Below, in pieces: positions 27,881 through 38,298 of a stretch of DNA of 64,000 nt. The notes beneath the pieces were generated by a model. The model made no database searches. It was not told the DNA's origin and saw only the letters and a program-made list of their open reading frames with translations. This DNA comes from Desulfobulbaceae bacterium. Lineage in GTDB: Bacteria > Desulfobacterota > Desulfobulbia > Desulfobulbales > Desulfocapsaceae. The stretch spans positions 17,972 through 81,971 of the forward strand of contig JALSMA010000086.1 in NCBI GenBank assembly GCA_026988015.1, written 5' to 3'. The first letter of the stretch is position 1, and every line of letters begins with the position of its first letter. Both the position numbers and the translations under genes were made by a program.

Positions 27881-30841
27881 AGGATATTCTCCCAGCATCT
27901 CCAGAGCCTCCACAGTCAGAGTGACCGCACCATACTCTTCTTCCACTTCTCCCTGCAGCATATAGACACATCCTTTGGATAAAACCGCAGCATAGCGTCG
28001 GTACATCTTTGGAAAAAATATTGCCTCCACCAACCCGGTTTCATCTTCAAAGGTCAGAAACTCCATCACCTCACCCGTTTTGGTCGAAACCATTTTCCCG
28101 GTAAGAAGCCACCCGCCAAAGCGTATTCGTTTCCCTGCATACTGCTTCATGTCACAAGCCTTGACCCGCCCCCATAATTTCCTGCCAAAATTGAGAACAG
28201 GGTGCTCTCCACAGAGAAAACCCAACGCACCGTACTCCTGCTGCTGTAATTCCTGCCAGGTAAAATCAGTCAGTTCCGGGGCATCCGGTACCTGCACCTC
28301 AAAAAGGGAGCTCTGTATTGCTTTTTTTGCAAGAGCTCTGCACTGGGCAATCTCCCAAAAAAGACGACTCCTGTTGCCATGCCCCGCAAGAGTATCCATG
28401 GCCCCTGCCTGAATCAGCGTTCTGCACTCATCCTTGTGCGGTTGAACCCGATGCCAGAAATCAGCACTTGAAATAAACGACCCTTCTTCTGTTCTACATG
28501 CCACGATCCTTTCCATGGTCGCTGCAGACAGTTGCTTTACAGCCATCAACCCCACCCGAATTGTTTTTTCTTCTCCACCACTGTATTCTGATCCCCAGCG
28601 TATGTTACTGCTGTTGACACAAGGGGGAAGGACGGTGACTCCCAGTCTTTTGGTCTCTGAGACGTAGGCGAAAGTCGAATAATACCCACCCTGATTAGAG
28701 AGTACAGCTGCCATAAATTCCGCCGGATAGTGATTCTTCAGATAGGCTGCCTGATAAGACACTCTGGCATAGGATGCAGAGTGCGGTTTGCAGAAGGAAT
28801 AGCCATCAAAACTCATCATCATCTGCCACAATTTTTCACAAACCTCCGCGACCACGCCATGTTCAGCACAGCCCCTGCTGAACTCCAAATAGTAGTCCTG
28901 CAAACGCAGCACCTTATCTTTTTTGGACATCACCTTGCGCAGCCCATCAGCTTTGGAATGACTGAAACCAGCAAGGGCGACAGCCACCCGTGACACATCT
29001 TCCTGGTACACCATCAGCCCAAAGGTCTCATCAAGCACTGTGGCCAGTTTCGGATGGATATGCTCCCAGGCCCCCCCATGCAATCTACGAATATATTCAC
29101 GCACAAAGTCATTGGCCGCCGGACGGATAATTGAAGACTGCAGCACGAGTTGCTCAAACTCTCCGCTTGCTGCACGCTGCTGCAACAGCCGCATTGCCGG
29201 ACTTTCTATATAAAAACAACCGATGGTCCTGCCAGCTGCCACCATCTTTTTTGTCTCCGGATCCTCCTCCGGCTGCCAGTACTCCTCATCAAAACAGCGC
29301 CCCCTGCCTGCCAGAGAATCAATACAGTCTCTTATAACCCCAAGGCTGCGATTGCCAAGCAGGTCAATTTTGACAAGACCGCCATCCTCCGCACCATCTT
29401 TATCCCACTGAATAATTGGCACACCCTTTGACGAAGGCTCAATCGGCACATAGTTGCTGACCAGCTCAGGAGTTATGATAACTCCTCCGGGGTGAACCGA
29501 AAGGTGGCGTGGAATCCCGATCAACCTTGCCGCAAGCTCTAATATTTCAGGCCAGGGATGCACCATCCCCCCCTTGTCACCGCTGGAAAATCTCACCTGT
29601 TTTACCCCCCTCGCGATCTCCTCTGTTCCCAGCCCGAAAGCCCGTGCCGTTTCCCGGATAGCCATGCGCGGCTGAAACCGGATGACGGTTGCCACCATGG
29701 CTGCGCGACACCCATATCTCCCGAGCACTTCAGCCAGTATCCCATCCCTCTCATCCCAGGCAAAATCAATATCAATATCAGGAGGATCACTGCGACCTGG
29801 GTTAAGAAACCGTTCAAAGTAGAGATTGTGTTTCAAGGGACACACATTTGTAATCTCCAGACAATAAGCAACAAGAGATGCCGCCCCTGAGCCGCGTCCA
29901 CAGATTTTAGAAGAGGAATCACTCTTCTTAACAGCCCGGTTAACGATATCACGAACCACCAGAAAATATGAGGAAAACCCCATGGACTCAATGACCTGCA
30001 GTTCCTTTTCCAGTCGTTCAACCACCGCCTCTGAAAGATCAGTTCCATAACGTATGCAGGCACCTCTGTAGGAGGCCTGGTACAAAGCGGATTGCGCAGT
30101 TTCTCCTCCCACCGCCCAAGGTGGCATCACCATTCCAAAATCGGGCCCCCGAAAATGGCAGGATCGGACTAGTTTTTCGGTTGCAGCGATAACTTCCGGC
30201 CATACCGCAAAACGGGACAAATACGCCTGCTCCGACTCCATCCAGAAGGGATTTTCATTGTGCCTCACCCCGTTTCGTTCCAGTATCTTCTTCTCCCGTA
30301 TTGCTGCCATGAGCTCCAGTACCTCCCTTTCGTTCTGCCGCGCCATATAAATCTGCGGCAGCAGTACAGCAGGTACGGAATGTTTCCGGGCCCATTTTCT
30401 AAGAGCAGTAGCCCCTGCCTCCGGCCGGGGGCCGACATTTGCAGCCAGCCGGATATCATGCCGGTTCAAGCGGGTAAGGAGGCTCAGGGAGGAACTGATA
30501 ATAACGAGCCCTCTGGAATATCGCACAATATCCCCTTCAAAAGAAAAATGGCCTCCTTTCCTGCTGGTTATCAAATTGGATAAATTAGCATACCCTCTCA
30601 CATCAAGAGTCAGACAGACCACAGTTACAGGGGATGTGGGATCAGTTATTTCAGCCGCCACACAAGGTGTTATCCCATACCGTTTACATGCGGCCAGAAA
30701 AGGCCATAGTCCCGCAAGGGAGTCGAGATCGGCCAGCACAAGACTGCCATACCCAAGATCCCGGGCACACCTGCAGAGTTCATCCGGTGAGCTGCAACCC
30801 TTCATTAGGGAATAGTAGGAACGAACAAAAAGTGGCAACAC
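27845..30841 (-). CDS. dnaE2: Error-prone DNA polymerase III alpha subunit DnaE2
   Basis: PHP N-terminus; GRGSGAASLVAYCLEITNVCPL, FERFLNPGRSDPPDIDIDFAWDERD; OB-fold C-terminus; operon with lexA and imuB-like. Confidence 0.92.
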   Translation of the reverse strand: MLPLFVRSYYSLMKGCSSPDELCRCARDLGYGSLVLADLDSLAGLWPFLAACKRYGITPCVAAEITDPTSPVTVVCLTLDVRGYANLSNLITSRKGGHFSFEGDIVRYSRGLVIISSSLSLLTRLNRHDIRLAANVGPRPEAGATALRKWARKHSVPAVLLPQIYMARQNEREVLELMAAIREKKILERNGVRHNENPFWMESEQAYLSRFAVWPEVIAATEKLVRSCHFRGPDFGMVMPPWAVGGETAQSALYQASYRGACIRYGTDLSEAVVERLEKELQVIESMGFSSYFLVVRDIVNRAVKKSDSSSKICGRGSGAASLVAYCLEITNVCPLKHNLYFERFLNPGRSDPPDIDIDFAWDERDGILAEVLGRYGCRAAMVATVIRFQPRMAIRETARAFGLGTEEIARGVKQVRFSSGDKGGMVHPWPEILELAARLIGIPRHLSVHPGGVIITPELVSNYVPIEPSSKGVPIIQWDKDGAEDGGLVKIDLLGNRSLGVIRDCIDSLAGRGRCFDEEYWQPEEDPETKKMVAAGRTIGCFYIESPAMRLLQQRAASGEFEQLVLQSSIIRPAANDFVREYIRRLHGGAWEHIHPKLATVLDETFGLMVYQEDVSRVAVALAGFSHSKADGLRKVMSKKDKVLRLQDYYLEFSRGCAEHGVVAEVCEKLWQMMMSFDGYSFCKPHSASYARVSYQAAYLKNHYPAEFMAAVLSNQGGYYSTFAYVSETKRLGVTVLPPCVNSSNIRWGSEYSGGEEKTIRVGLMAVKQLSAATMERIVACRTEEGSFISSADFWHRVQPHKDECRTLIQAGAMDTLAGHGNRSRLFWEIAQCRALAKKAIQSSLFEVQVPDAPELTDFTWQELQQQEYGALGFLCGEHPVLNFGRKLWGRVKACDMKQYAGKRIRFGGWLLTGKMVSTKTGEVMEFLTFEDETGLVEAIFFPKMYRRYAAVLSKGCVYMLQGEVEEEYGAVTLTVEALEMLGEYPLQVSNQLGTAA

Positions 30842-30844
30842 TTT

Positions 30845-32029
30845 TTAAACCCTGACTTCGCAAGCATTTCCCAGCACAATGGAACCATCACCAAAACGGG
30901 AACAGATCTGGTCCATTGCAGTTATTATTTTCTCCTGCTGCTCCTCCCGCAGACTTTTCAGCACAAAGAGTGCCTGTTGCGGAGAACGGGGCAGTAGATG
31001 CTCACAAATGAGCACGCAGCTACGTACCCGAACCCGGCGTCCCCAGACCTGTCCCAAAGCCCCAAATGCCATATTGCGAAGCACAAAATCATTATCACTC
31101 CCCCCTTTCCTACCCACCTGTCTTTGACTCTTCTTTCCATCAGCATGGACCAGAACCAACTTCAGACGCCGCCCAAGCATGTTGCGGCGACGCAGGGATC
31201 TCCCGACACCATGAACCAGCATCGCCACAGCTGCCTCTACCTCTGTATAACTTGCAGTATCCTCCTCAAAGATATGTTCCACTGAAAAGGAATCACCTTT
31301 CTCCGGCACAGGACGTACTGCAGTATGGTCTCTGCCCCGGCTGGCCTCATACAGATAGCTGCCACGTTTTCGGAAAGGAACAAGGAGCTGTCTGCGGCTG
31401 AGCTCTGCCAGCTGGCCGATCCGGTGCAAATTAAAATCCTGGAGAATTTTAATCTCTTCAGCGGTGAGTCCGGGCAGCATGGAAAGAGGCAGAGGAGCCA
31501 GAAAGACATGTTCCTCACCCGCTCCCACAATATACTCGCCAAAGGGACGTACCATCCTCGAAGCGACCTTGGCCACCAGCTTGCTGGAGGCGATACTCCA
31601 GACCGGATCAAGCCCAAGATCTGCAGCCAGCTGTTTACGAAGGCGCCAGGCAATATCTGGAGCCGGCCCGAAAAGCCTATGGGTCCCGGTGACATCCAGG
31701 AAAAGATGTCCGTCCTCTTCCCCCTTTTCAACTAATGGTGTGTAATGAATAACCCCCTTCACCAGAGCAGCCATGGCCCTGCGATACCGATCCGGCCTGG
31801 GCGGTATAATCCGTGCCGCCCGGCAATACCTGTTTGCCTGCTGCAGTGACATCCCCTTGCGTACTCCGTCCTGGTAGGCCTCTTCGCTCATATCATAGAC
31901 CACAGCTCTGCTTTTTCCGGCGATGCCCGATGCCACAATCAAAGGGGAGTGGCGCAGACTGCTGTCGCCAATTCGTTCAACAGCAACTGCAAAATCAGTA
32001 ACATTAAGATGAATAATTGCCCGATCCAT
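30845..32029 (-). CDS. imuB: ImuB-like Y-family polymerase, apparently lacking catalytic acidic residues
   Basis: Y-family fold signatures (RAVVYDMSEEAYQDGVRKGMSLQQA, LFLDVTGTHRLFG); N-term IHLNVTDF where DinB has HVDMDCF, and GHLFLDVT where DinB has DEAYLDVT. Confidence 0.85.
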   Translation of the reverse strand: MDRAIIHLNVTDFAVAVERIGDSSLRHSPLIVASGIAGKSRAVVYDMSEEAYQDGVRKGMSLQQANRYCRAARIIPPRPDRYRRAMAALVKGVIHYTPLVEKGEEDGHLFLDVTGTHRLFGPAPDIAWRLRKQLAADLGLDPVWSIASSKLVAKVASRMVRPFGEYIVGAGEEHVFLAPLPLSMLPGLTAEEIKILQDFNLHRIGQLAELSRRQLLVPFRKRGSYLYEASRGRDHTAVRPVPEKGDSFSVEHIFEEDTASYTEVEAAVAMLVHGVGRSLRRRNMLGRRLKLVLVHADGKKSQRQVGRKGGSDNDFVLRNMAFGALGQVWGRRVRVRSCVLICEHLLPRSPQQALFVLKSLREEQQEKIITAMDQICSRFGDGSIVLGNACEVRV

Positions 32030-32032
32030 AGA

Positions 32033-32827
32033 TTACTGCAGCAACATTTCCTGAAAAAACTTACCATTTGCCGGAGCCTGAGCCCGAACATGATTATTAA
32101 AAAACACCACGCCACGATCAGCGTTTCTGCGTAACGGATTGAGATATTGCTCGTTCCACTGCTGCAACTCCTCATCAGTGTAACAGTAATCAAATTTTTT
32201 CTGGATATTTTCAGACTGCCAGCCCTGCTTATTACGACCATGAAAACGAACAAAAAAAAGATCGGGATTGGTCACCACATCCAGACAGGGAAAGAGGCCA
32301 CGAACAGGAGGCGCATCTACGGTAACCAAGGTAACATGGCGTTTTTCAAGTTCTGCAAACACCGAATCACGAACCCAGGATACGTGACGAAACTCAACAG
32401 CCAGGGGAAAACCATGCAGACTGTCAAGGAGATGGGCAAGGTAGTAACGATTGTTCCTGCTCCAGTCAAAACTACTAGGTAACTGGATCAGGATAACAGT
32501 CAGTTGTCTCTGCAGCGGCCGAATTCCTTCCCGGTACTTCTTCACCTCCTGCTGCCAGTTACGATCCCGCTCATGGGTCAGGGTTCTGGTAAGTTTTGCA
32601 GCAAAGAGAAATTCTTCAGGAGCTTTGGATATCATACGGCTGATAGCCTCTGCCCGAACCATCTGGTACCAGGTGTAGTTCAGCTCGACAATGGGAAAAG
32701 ACCGGGCGTAGATGTTCAGCATTTCCGGGGTTCTCGTACCTTGCGGATAAAAACCGCTGTCCACCCATTCGGTGTAGGAATAACCGCTGGTGCCGACAAG
32801 AACCGGACAGAGTGTCTCACTTGTCAT
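32033..32827 (-). CDS. DUF72 domain protein
   Basis: VGTSGYSYTEWVDSGFYPQGTRTPEMLNIYARSFPIVELNYTWYQM, AVEFRHVSW, YVRFHGRN-like FVRFHGRNKQGW. Confidence 0.9.
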   Translation of the reverse strand: MTSETLCPVLVGTSGYSYTEWVDSGFYPQGTRTPEMLNIYARSFPIVELNYTWYQMVRAEAISRMISKAPEEFLFAAKLTRTLTHERDRNWQQEVKKYREGIRPLQRQLTVILIQLPSSFDWSRNNRYYLAHLLDSLHGFPLAVEFRHVSWVRDSVFAELEKRHVTLVTVDAPPVRGLFPCLDVVTNPDLFFVRFHGRNKQGWQSENIQKKFDYCYTDEELQQWNEQYLNPLRRNADRGVVFFNNHVRAQAPANGKFFQEMLLQ

Positions 32828-33434
32828 AACTTCTGATCACCCCCAGCACCTTTCCCTGCACCAGAACATCAGAGAATGGATAACGGGTGGGGCTGAATGT
32901 TTTATTTTCAGGGCGCAGCTCAATGTGATCCGCCCCTGAAAAGAACCGTTTTACCGTTGCCTCTTCACCCTGAATGAGGACTGCCACGATCTCTCCGTTC
33001 TCCGCGTACTGCCGAGGCTCACAAACCACAAGATCCCCATCAAGAATTCCGGCCTCCTCCATGGAACTTCCCTGAATACGCAGACAAAAAAGATTACTTC
33101 CAGGAAAAAGTGCCGCATCCACCACCACTGAACCATCATACTCCTGCTGGGCATACATGGGTACCCCTGCGGTAATTCTCCCCACCACTGGCAGCTCCCT
33201 GCCTCGAAGTACCTCTCGCGACTCCTGTGGCGGCAGGATCCGGATGGATCTGCTGTAACGCCCCTCCCGTTCAATGACACCCTTACGCTCAAGCTGTGTG
33301 ATCAGTTGCGCCACAGCATTATGGCTCACCCCTAGATCTTCTGCCGCCTGCCGCAGGCTCGGCGCCCGCCCCTCATCTTCCAGTTGCCGCTGGAGATAGT
33401 CAAATAAATGCTGCTGTTTTTTTGTCAGATCCAT
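32817..33434 (-). CDS. lexA: LexA-type SOS repressor
   Basis: LTKKQQHLFDYLQRQLEDEGRAPSLRQAAEDLGVSHNAV HTH; ITAGVPM cleavage site; GSSMEEAGILDGD Ser, EATVKRF Lys; start at Met 33434. Confidence 0.95.
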   Translation of the reverse strand: MDLTKKQQHLFDYLQRQLEDEGRAPSLRQAAEDLGVSHNAVAQLITQLERKGVIEREGRYSRSIRILPPQESREVLRGRELPVVGRITAGVPMYAQQEYDGSVVVDAALFPGSNLFCLRIQGSSMEEAGILDGDLVVCEPRQYAENGEIVAVLIQGEEATVKRFFSGADHIELRPENKTFSPTRYPFSDVLVQGKVLGVIRSYDK

Positions 33435-33444
33435 GCCCCCCCGT

Positions 33445-33460
33445 AATGTACATTTACATT
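33445..33460 (-). promoter_or_regulatory. Candidate LexA operator 1
   Basis: AATGTA-CATT-TACATT, perfect 6-4-6 palindrome 11 nt upstream of lexA start. Confidence 0.75.
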
Positions 33461-33485
33461 CACTAATTATCACACCATCACCACA

Positions 33486-33501
33486 AATGTCAATGTACAT
33501 T
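33486..33501 (-). promoter_or_regulatory. Candidate LexA operator 2
   Basis: AATGTC-AATG-TACATT, one mismatch from operator 1 architecture, 41 bp away. Confidence 0.7.
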
Positions 33502-33511
33502 GCTCATGGAC

Positions 33512-33546
33512 AAAAAAAAACCCGAAGGAGATTGCTCTCTTTCGGG
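33512..33546 (-). terminator. Intrinsic terminator of the DUF1566-like gene
   Basis: CCCGAAGGAGA-ttgc-TCTCTTTCGGG with A-run on the plus strand (U-run on minus-strand RNA). Confidence 0.8.
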
Positions 33547-33571
33547 CAGGAGGAGGGAGAAAAAATAAAAA

Positions 33572-34546
33572 CTATAGACTGCGACAGAGCCGGGCAAAGC
33601 CTCCGGGAATAGTACCGGAAGACCAGAAGGCACGACCATGTTTATAGTCCACAAACCAGTAACCACCCGGTTTTCGCTGAGCTGCCACAAAGATAAAAGG
33701 CTGCTCTTTTGAAAAACAGAGGTTCAGGTGAATATCCTTACTGTTGGATTCTTTTTCCATCAGAGACATGGCCTCTTCCATGGTGGGCATCCGCCAGTCA
33801 TGGAAACCTGCAAAACCGTCCTTGTTCAGCTGCTCGATCCTGCGCTGCATGCTGCGAACCGATGTGATATCAAGCCCACCACGCTGCCACATCAGCCCGG
33901 TACGCTGATCAACAATCACCCGGCCATCACCGGGGTCAACCAGAGCATTTTCAAAGGCTCCCTCTGTATTATAATCGCCATCATAAAAACCCCATTTTTG
34001 CATGACAGCGGTAATTTCACCATCATTAATAAAACTATGTTCACTGGGCAGGGTTATTTTTTCACCCGTAAATTCCGAGTCCGCCATAGCTGGCAGAGGC
34101 CCCCCCATATCCTCCACCTCATTTGCATCATAAAGAGGAATCACTGCCGAGCTGTCTTCTCCAAGAAGAACATTGGCCTGCAGCCACTCTTTAACCTCTT
34201 CATTAATAGCATAACTTTTTTCAAAGAGAGAAGAAGTACCCTGTTTTGTTACACAGGTCTGAAGCATCTGCTTCGGAGCCCTGATCTCAGCCAGGACCTT
34301 GGCGTGCTTAACTCCCCGCTCCATGAGACAAAGTTTCACCTCATCATCCCAGTTATCAATAAAAAAATAGTAAATCCGTTCGTCATTATTACGTACCCGC
34401 TCACGTCCTCCCCAGGACTCAAAAGTCCCAAAGGTCATATCCGGTGTCATTTCCCAATCGATTTCGGGGGTAACATCACCACCGATCGCCAACTTCTGAA
34501 ACATACCCATAAAGGACTCCTTTGCTATGGTTTCAATGCCATACAC
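33572..34546 (-). CDS. DUF1566 / Lcl C-terminal domain protein
   Basis: VDQRTGLMWQRGG...LNKDGFAGFHDWRMPTMEEAMSL. Confidence 0.75.
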   Translation of the reverse strand: MYGIETIAKESFMGMFQKLAIGGDVTPEIDWEMTPDMTFGTFESWGGRERVRNNDERIYYFFIDNWDDEVKLCLMERGVKHAKVLAEIRAPKQMLQTCVTKQGTSSLFEKSYAINEEVKEWLQANVLLGEDSSAVIPLYDANEVEDMGGPLPAMADSEFTGEKITLPSEHSFINDGEITAVMQKWGFYDGDYNTEGAFENALVDPGDGRVIVDQRTGLMWQRGGLDITSVRSMQRRIEQLNKDGFAGFHDWRMPTMEEAMSLMEKESNSKDIHLNLCFSKEQPFIFVAAQRKPGGYWFVDYKHGRAFWSSGTIPGGFARLCRSL

Positions 34547-34863
34547 CTAAACCCGACAGTGCAGCATTCTCAAAAAAAAACAATTCCACTTTTTCGCATA
34601 CTGGTACATTGTCGAAGATACGAACCATTATTAATTATAATTACCATTACTAAAATATTCAAGCAAAAAAATACACCGGCTGGAGGCGAGTTATTCCTGC
34701 AAAGATTTAAATGGTAATCAGAATCTATTATCCCTGTTGGCAGTACTTTTTCATTATGGTATGCTTGTCAAGACAACAAAGAATACTTATTATCTTCAGA
34801 GCGTTTGGGATTTGGTTTCCCCGGCGCACAACAATCTTCATCAGAAATGATTCTTTTTTTATA

Positions 34864-35385
34864 ATGACTCAAAGTAATTTTCTTTTTCTTGGCGATTCGC
34901 TCATAGCTGATTTTGACTGGCAGACGAGAATGGGTAATTTCAATATACTCAACTATGGAATGCCCGGTGAGACAGCTCAGGGCCTCCGCAACAGGCTTCC
35001 CGCCATTGCTGAAGAAGTCCATGCCCCGGAACTTATCCTGGTGATGATTGGAACAAACAACCTGATCATTGAAGACTACAGCTTTCTCGAACCTCTGCGT
35101 CAGATCAATATCCAACTAACATCCCGCTACCCCACAGCAGAGGTCATAACAAACAGCCTTCTTCCCTGCCAACTGCCCTGGCTCAACATGGAGACCCTGC
35201 AGCGAATGAACACAGCCATTGAAACAATGACCCGACAGACCGGGTCCTGCTATCTTGATATGTTCTCAAAATTTAACCCGGATTCTGATTTTTTCCAAAG
35301 TGATGGTATCCACCTTCAGCCTAAGGCTTACGACCTCTGGTCAAAATCAATACTTGAATTTGTTGCTTTTTTGATCGAAGATTAA
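34864..35385 (+). CDS. SGNH/GDSL hydrolase
   Basis: FLFLGDSLIADF, NYGMPGETAQGL, VMIGTNNL, DGIHLQPKAYDLW. Confidence 0.9.
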   Translation: MTQSNFLFLGDSLIADFDWQTRMGNFNILNYGMPGETAQGLRNRLPAIAEEVHAPELILVMIGTNNLIIEDYSFLEPLRQINIQLTSRYPTAEVITNSLLPCQLPWLNMETLQRMNTAIETMTRQTGSCYLDMFSKFNPDSDFFQSDGIHLQPKAYDLWSKSILEFVAFLIED

Positions 35386-35457
35386 CGTTAATCTGTTGAT
35401 AAATCTTGCGTCATATGTCATATATTTCATCAACTACCACAAAAAAAGGATAGAAAC

Positions 35458-36273
35458 ATGAAAAAAACACTCTTTAAAGGAATCGTAGTTTGTCTTTTTA
35501 TCAGTCTCGCAGTGCTGAGCAGCAATGTTCAAGCCAGCCCGGGTGCCACCACTGCAGCGGCTTCTCAAAGCCTTGGCGGTGAGGTGGTTGAAACCATGAG
35601 TTCAGGCGGCTACACATACATGAAAGTTGACACAGGCTCCGAACAGACCTGGGTCGCAATCCCCCAATCCAACATCAAAGTTGGTCAGAAGGTGAACTAT
35701 CAGCCTGGAATGGTAATGAACAATTTTTCCAGCAAAACCCTCAACAAGACCTTTGACTCCATCCTCTTTTCTTCAGGCCTTGTTGGTGGAGGCGGTGCCC
35801 ACGGCGGTATGGCCATGGGTATGCCTGGTGCCACTGGAGACTCTTTCGCCAATGCAGTTCAGGCTGAAAGTGGCGCAGCTCCCACTGCTGCCCAGGCTTC
35901 TACTGCTGGTTCAGGTGGCAGCCTTGGTGCCATCACCCCTTTTGCAGAGGTCAAAATTGAAAAGGCAGCTGGAGACAATGGTTACACTGTTGGTGAAATT
36001 TTTGCCAAAAGTGCAGCACTTCATGGAAAAACCGTCCGCATCCATGCAAAAGTTGTAAAATTCAGCCCCATGATCATGGGCCGCAACTGGATCCACCTTC
36101 AGGATGGAACCGGTGATCCCATGGCTAACACCCATGACCTTGTCGCCACCACCTCCGAGCAGGTAAATGTTGATGACATCATCATCATTGAGGGAGTAAT
36201 GGCATCCAACAAGGACTTTGGTGCAGGCTATAAATACAGTGCAATTATTGAAGATGCGAAAGTTGTAAAATAG
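35458..36273 (+). CDS. Secreted protein with OB-fold nucleic-acid/ligand-binding-like domains (NrfJ-like)
   Basis: Signal peptide; GGYTYMKVDTGSEQTWVA and KTVRIHAKVVKFSPMIMGRNWIHLQDGTGD. Confidence 0.6.
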   Translation: MKKTLFKGIVVCLFISLAVLSSNVQASPGATTAAASQSLGGEVVETMSSGGYTYMKVDTGSEQTWVAIPQSNIKVGQKVNYQPGMVMNNFSSKTLNKTFDSILFSSGLVGGGGAHGGMAMGMPGATGDSFANAVQAESGAAPTAAQASTAGSGGSLGAITPFAEVKIEKAAGDNGYTVGEIFAKSAALHGKTVRIHAKVVKFSPMIMGRNWIHLQDGTGDPMANTHDLVATTSEQVNVDDIIIIEGVMASNKDFGAGYKYSAIIEDAKVVK

Positions 36274-36314
36274 TGCACGCTTGACTGTGTTTATCCAGCG
36301 AGAAGGAGTACAGA

Positions 36315-37250
36315 GTGAAGATTGGTATCATTGGCCCCGGTGCCCTCGGCTGCCTCTTTGCCTCCAGACTCTTTCTCGCTGTTGCCACTGCAGAGCAACA
36401 CAAAGTTCTGCTCATTGATCACAACGCTTCCCGGGCCGACAGGCTGAATTGTTCTGGAATTATCTATGAAACAGAGGATTCCAGGCAACACCTCAACATA
36501 CCGGTAAACAGTTGCCCTGAAGACGTCGGAATACTCGATGTGCTCTTTTCCTGCGTGAAGTCATACGATATTGAAGAGAGTTTACGCTTTGCCGCCCCCC
36601 TGACAGCAACTTCCACGTTGCTTGTATTTCTTCAAAACGGTATCAGCCACCTCAACTATTCCCAAATGCCCCTTTCCGCCACCCCCGTTTTTGCCACAAG
36701 TTCTGAAGGGGCAACCCTACTGGCTCCCGGTCATGTAAAACATGCGGGCCGTGGCCAAACCTATCTGGGATTTTATGACTCCGGGGCGCAGCAACATAAC
36801 AGTCACCTCTATCAAGTGCTTGCCCTGCTGCAAAAAGGCGGTATCAGCAGCAGTGTTTCATCTGACATTTGCTCCAGAATATGGGCCAAACTCCTTATCA
36901 ATGTCGGCATCAATGCCCTCACCGCAATCCACAACCGGAGCAACGGCTTTCTTCTCACTTCACCCGGTATCCTGACCGAGCTAAAAGCGCTTGTCCTTGA
37001 AGCCACCCGGGTAGCAGAGGCCATGGGAATAACAATCCGTGAGGATCCAGTTCAGGCCACAATCAGTGTCTGTAAAAATACAGCCGCCAACATCTCATCC
37101 ATGCTTCAAGATGTGCGCGCCGGACGTGCCACTGAAATTGACGCAATAAACGGGGCAGTTACCATGCTTGGCAGAAAACTCGGCATCGCCACCCCATACA
37201 ATGATGCAATCGTGGCCAGGATTCGATCAATACAGGAGCATTACCAATGA
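36315..37250 (+). CDS. panE: Ketopantoate reductase (2-dehydropantoate 2-reductase) family
   Basis: MKIGIIGPGALGCLFASRL; KLLINVGINALTAIH; TEIDAINGAV. Confidence 0.92.
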   Translation: MKIGIIGPGALGCLFASRLFLAVATAEQHKVLLIDHNASRADRLNCSGIIYETEDSRQHLNIPVNSCPEDVGILDVLFSCVKSYDIEESLRFAAPLTATSTLLVFLQNGISHLNYSQMPLSATPVFATSSEGATLLAPGHVKHAGRGQTYLGFYDSGAQQHNSHLYQVLALLQKGGISSSVSSDICSRIWAKLLINVGINALTAIHNRSNGFLLTSPGILTELKALVLEATRVAEAMGITIREDPVQATISVCKNTAANISSMLQDVRAGRATEIDAINGAVTMLGRKLGIATPYNDAIVARIRSIQEHYQ

Positions 37251-37825
37251 ACATTAACAGTAACGAAATAGGATTTGACCTCGACGGTGTTATTGCCGAC
37301 ACGGGAGAAGCCTTTGTTCGCATCGCCTGTGAGGAATACGACCACTGCTCCTTTCGGCTGGAAGATATCACCAGTTTTCAGGTTGAGAGCTGCCTGTCCA
37401 TCCCCACGGAACAGGTGGAGCAGATTTTTTATACCATCCTCAAGGACTCTCTGGGGGTGGGGCTCAAACCCAATCCCGGCGCGGTTGAAGTAATCAGCTC
37501 CATGGCACAGCAGGCCACAGTGACAATCATCACCGCACGCCCCATCGAGAAACCAGTAATTGACTGGCTGGAACACCACTTCTCTGAGGAGACATGCTCC
37601 CAGATAAACCTTGTGGCAATGGGAGACCATGACGACAAGGCACGCTACATCAGAGATCACAGCCTCAACTACTTTATCGATGACCGGATAGAAACCTGCC
37701 TTCAGCTGGCAACAACAGGTATCACCCCCATTGTCTATAATCAGCCGTGGAATCAGAGCAGCCATGACCTGAAGACAGTCAACAACTGGCATGAAATCAA
37801 TAATCTACTGAGTCAACCAGAGTAA
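37247..37825 (+). CDS. HAD-superfamily 5'-nucleotidase-like protein
   Basis: [12 protein letters not shown] motif; [16 protein letters not shown]. Confidence 0.8.
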   Translation: MNINSNEIGFDLDGVIADTGEAFVRIACEEYDHCSFRLEDITSFQVESCLSIPTEQVEQIFYTILKDSLGVGLKPNPGAVEVISSMAQQATVTIITARPIEKPVIDWLEHHFSEETCSQINLVAMGDHDDKARYIRDHSLNYFIDDRIETCLQLATTGITPIVYNQPWNQSSHDLKTVNNWHEINNLLSQPE

Positions 37826-37827
37826 CC

Positions 37828-38298
37828 ATGCGTTGCCCCCATTGTCAAAGAGAGATTCATGTCTACAAAAATCCTGTACCAACCGTTGATATCATCATTG
37901 AGATTGCCGACACAATCGTCCTCATCAAGCGTAAAAACCCTCCCCATGGCTGGGCCTTGCCAGGAGGTTTTGTTGATTACGGTGAGTCTTATGAAACAGC
38001 AGCGAAAAGGGAAGCAGAGGAAGAAACGGGGCTTGCAGTGAGTAACCTGCAACAGTTTAGAACCTACTCAGACCCGACACGAGACCCGCGCCAGCACACT
38101 GCCTCAACGGTATTTACAGCCACAGCAGAGAGCCCCCCGACAGCAGGAGATGATGCAGCAGAAGCCGCTTTATTTACAGAGGAAAACCTGCCGCAACTGG
38201 TCTTTGACCATGGCAGAATAGTTGCGGATTATTTTCTTTCTAAGAAAAAAAGAACTTGCAAAAGGGAGAATGAGACACTGCGGAAGCAACCTTACTGA
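37828..38298 (+). CDS. NUDIX hydrolase
   Basis: [38 protein letters not shown] Nudix box. Confidence 0.93.
   Translation: MRCPHCQREIHVYKNPVPTVDIIIEIADTIVLIKRKNPPHGWALPGGFVDYGESYETAAKREAEEETGLAVSNLQQFRTYSDPTRDPRQHTASTVFTATAESPPTAGDDAAEAALFTEENLPQLVFDHGRIVADYFLSKKKRTCKRENETLRKQPY

Noticed and set aside
33728-34717. 329-aa plus-strand ORF
   Set aside because: Antisense to the DUF1566-like gene; no domain features; runs into the intergenic region by chance.
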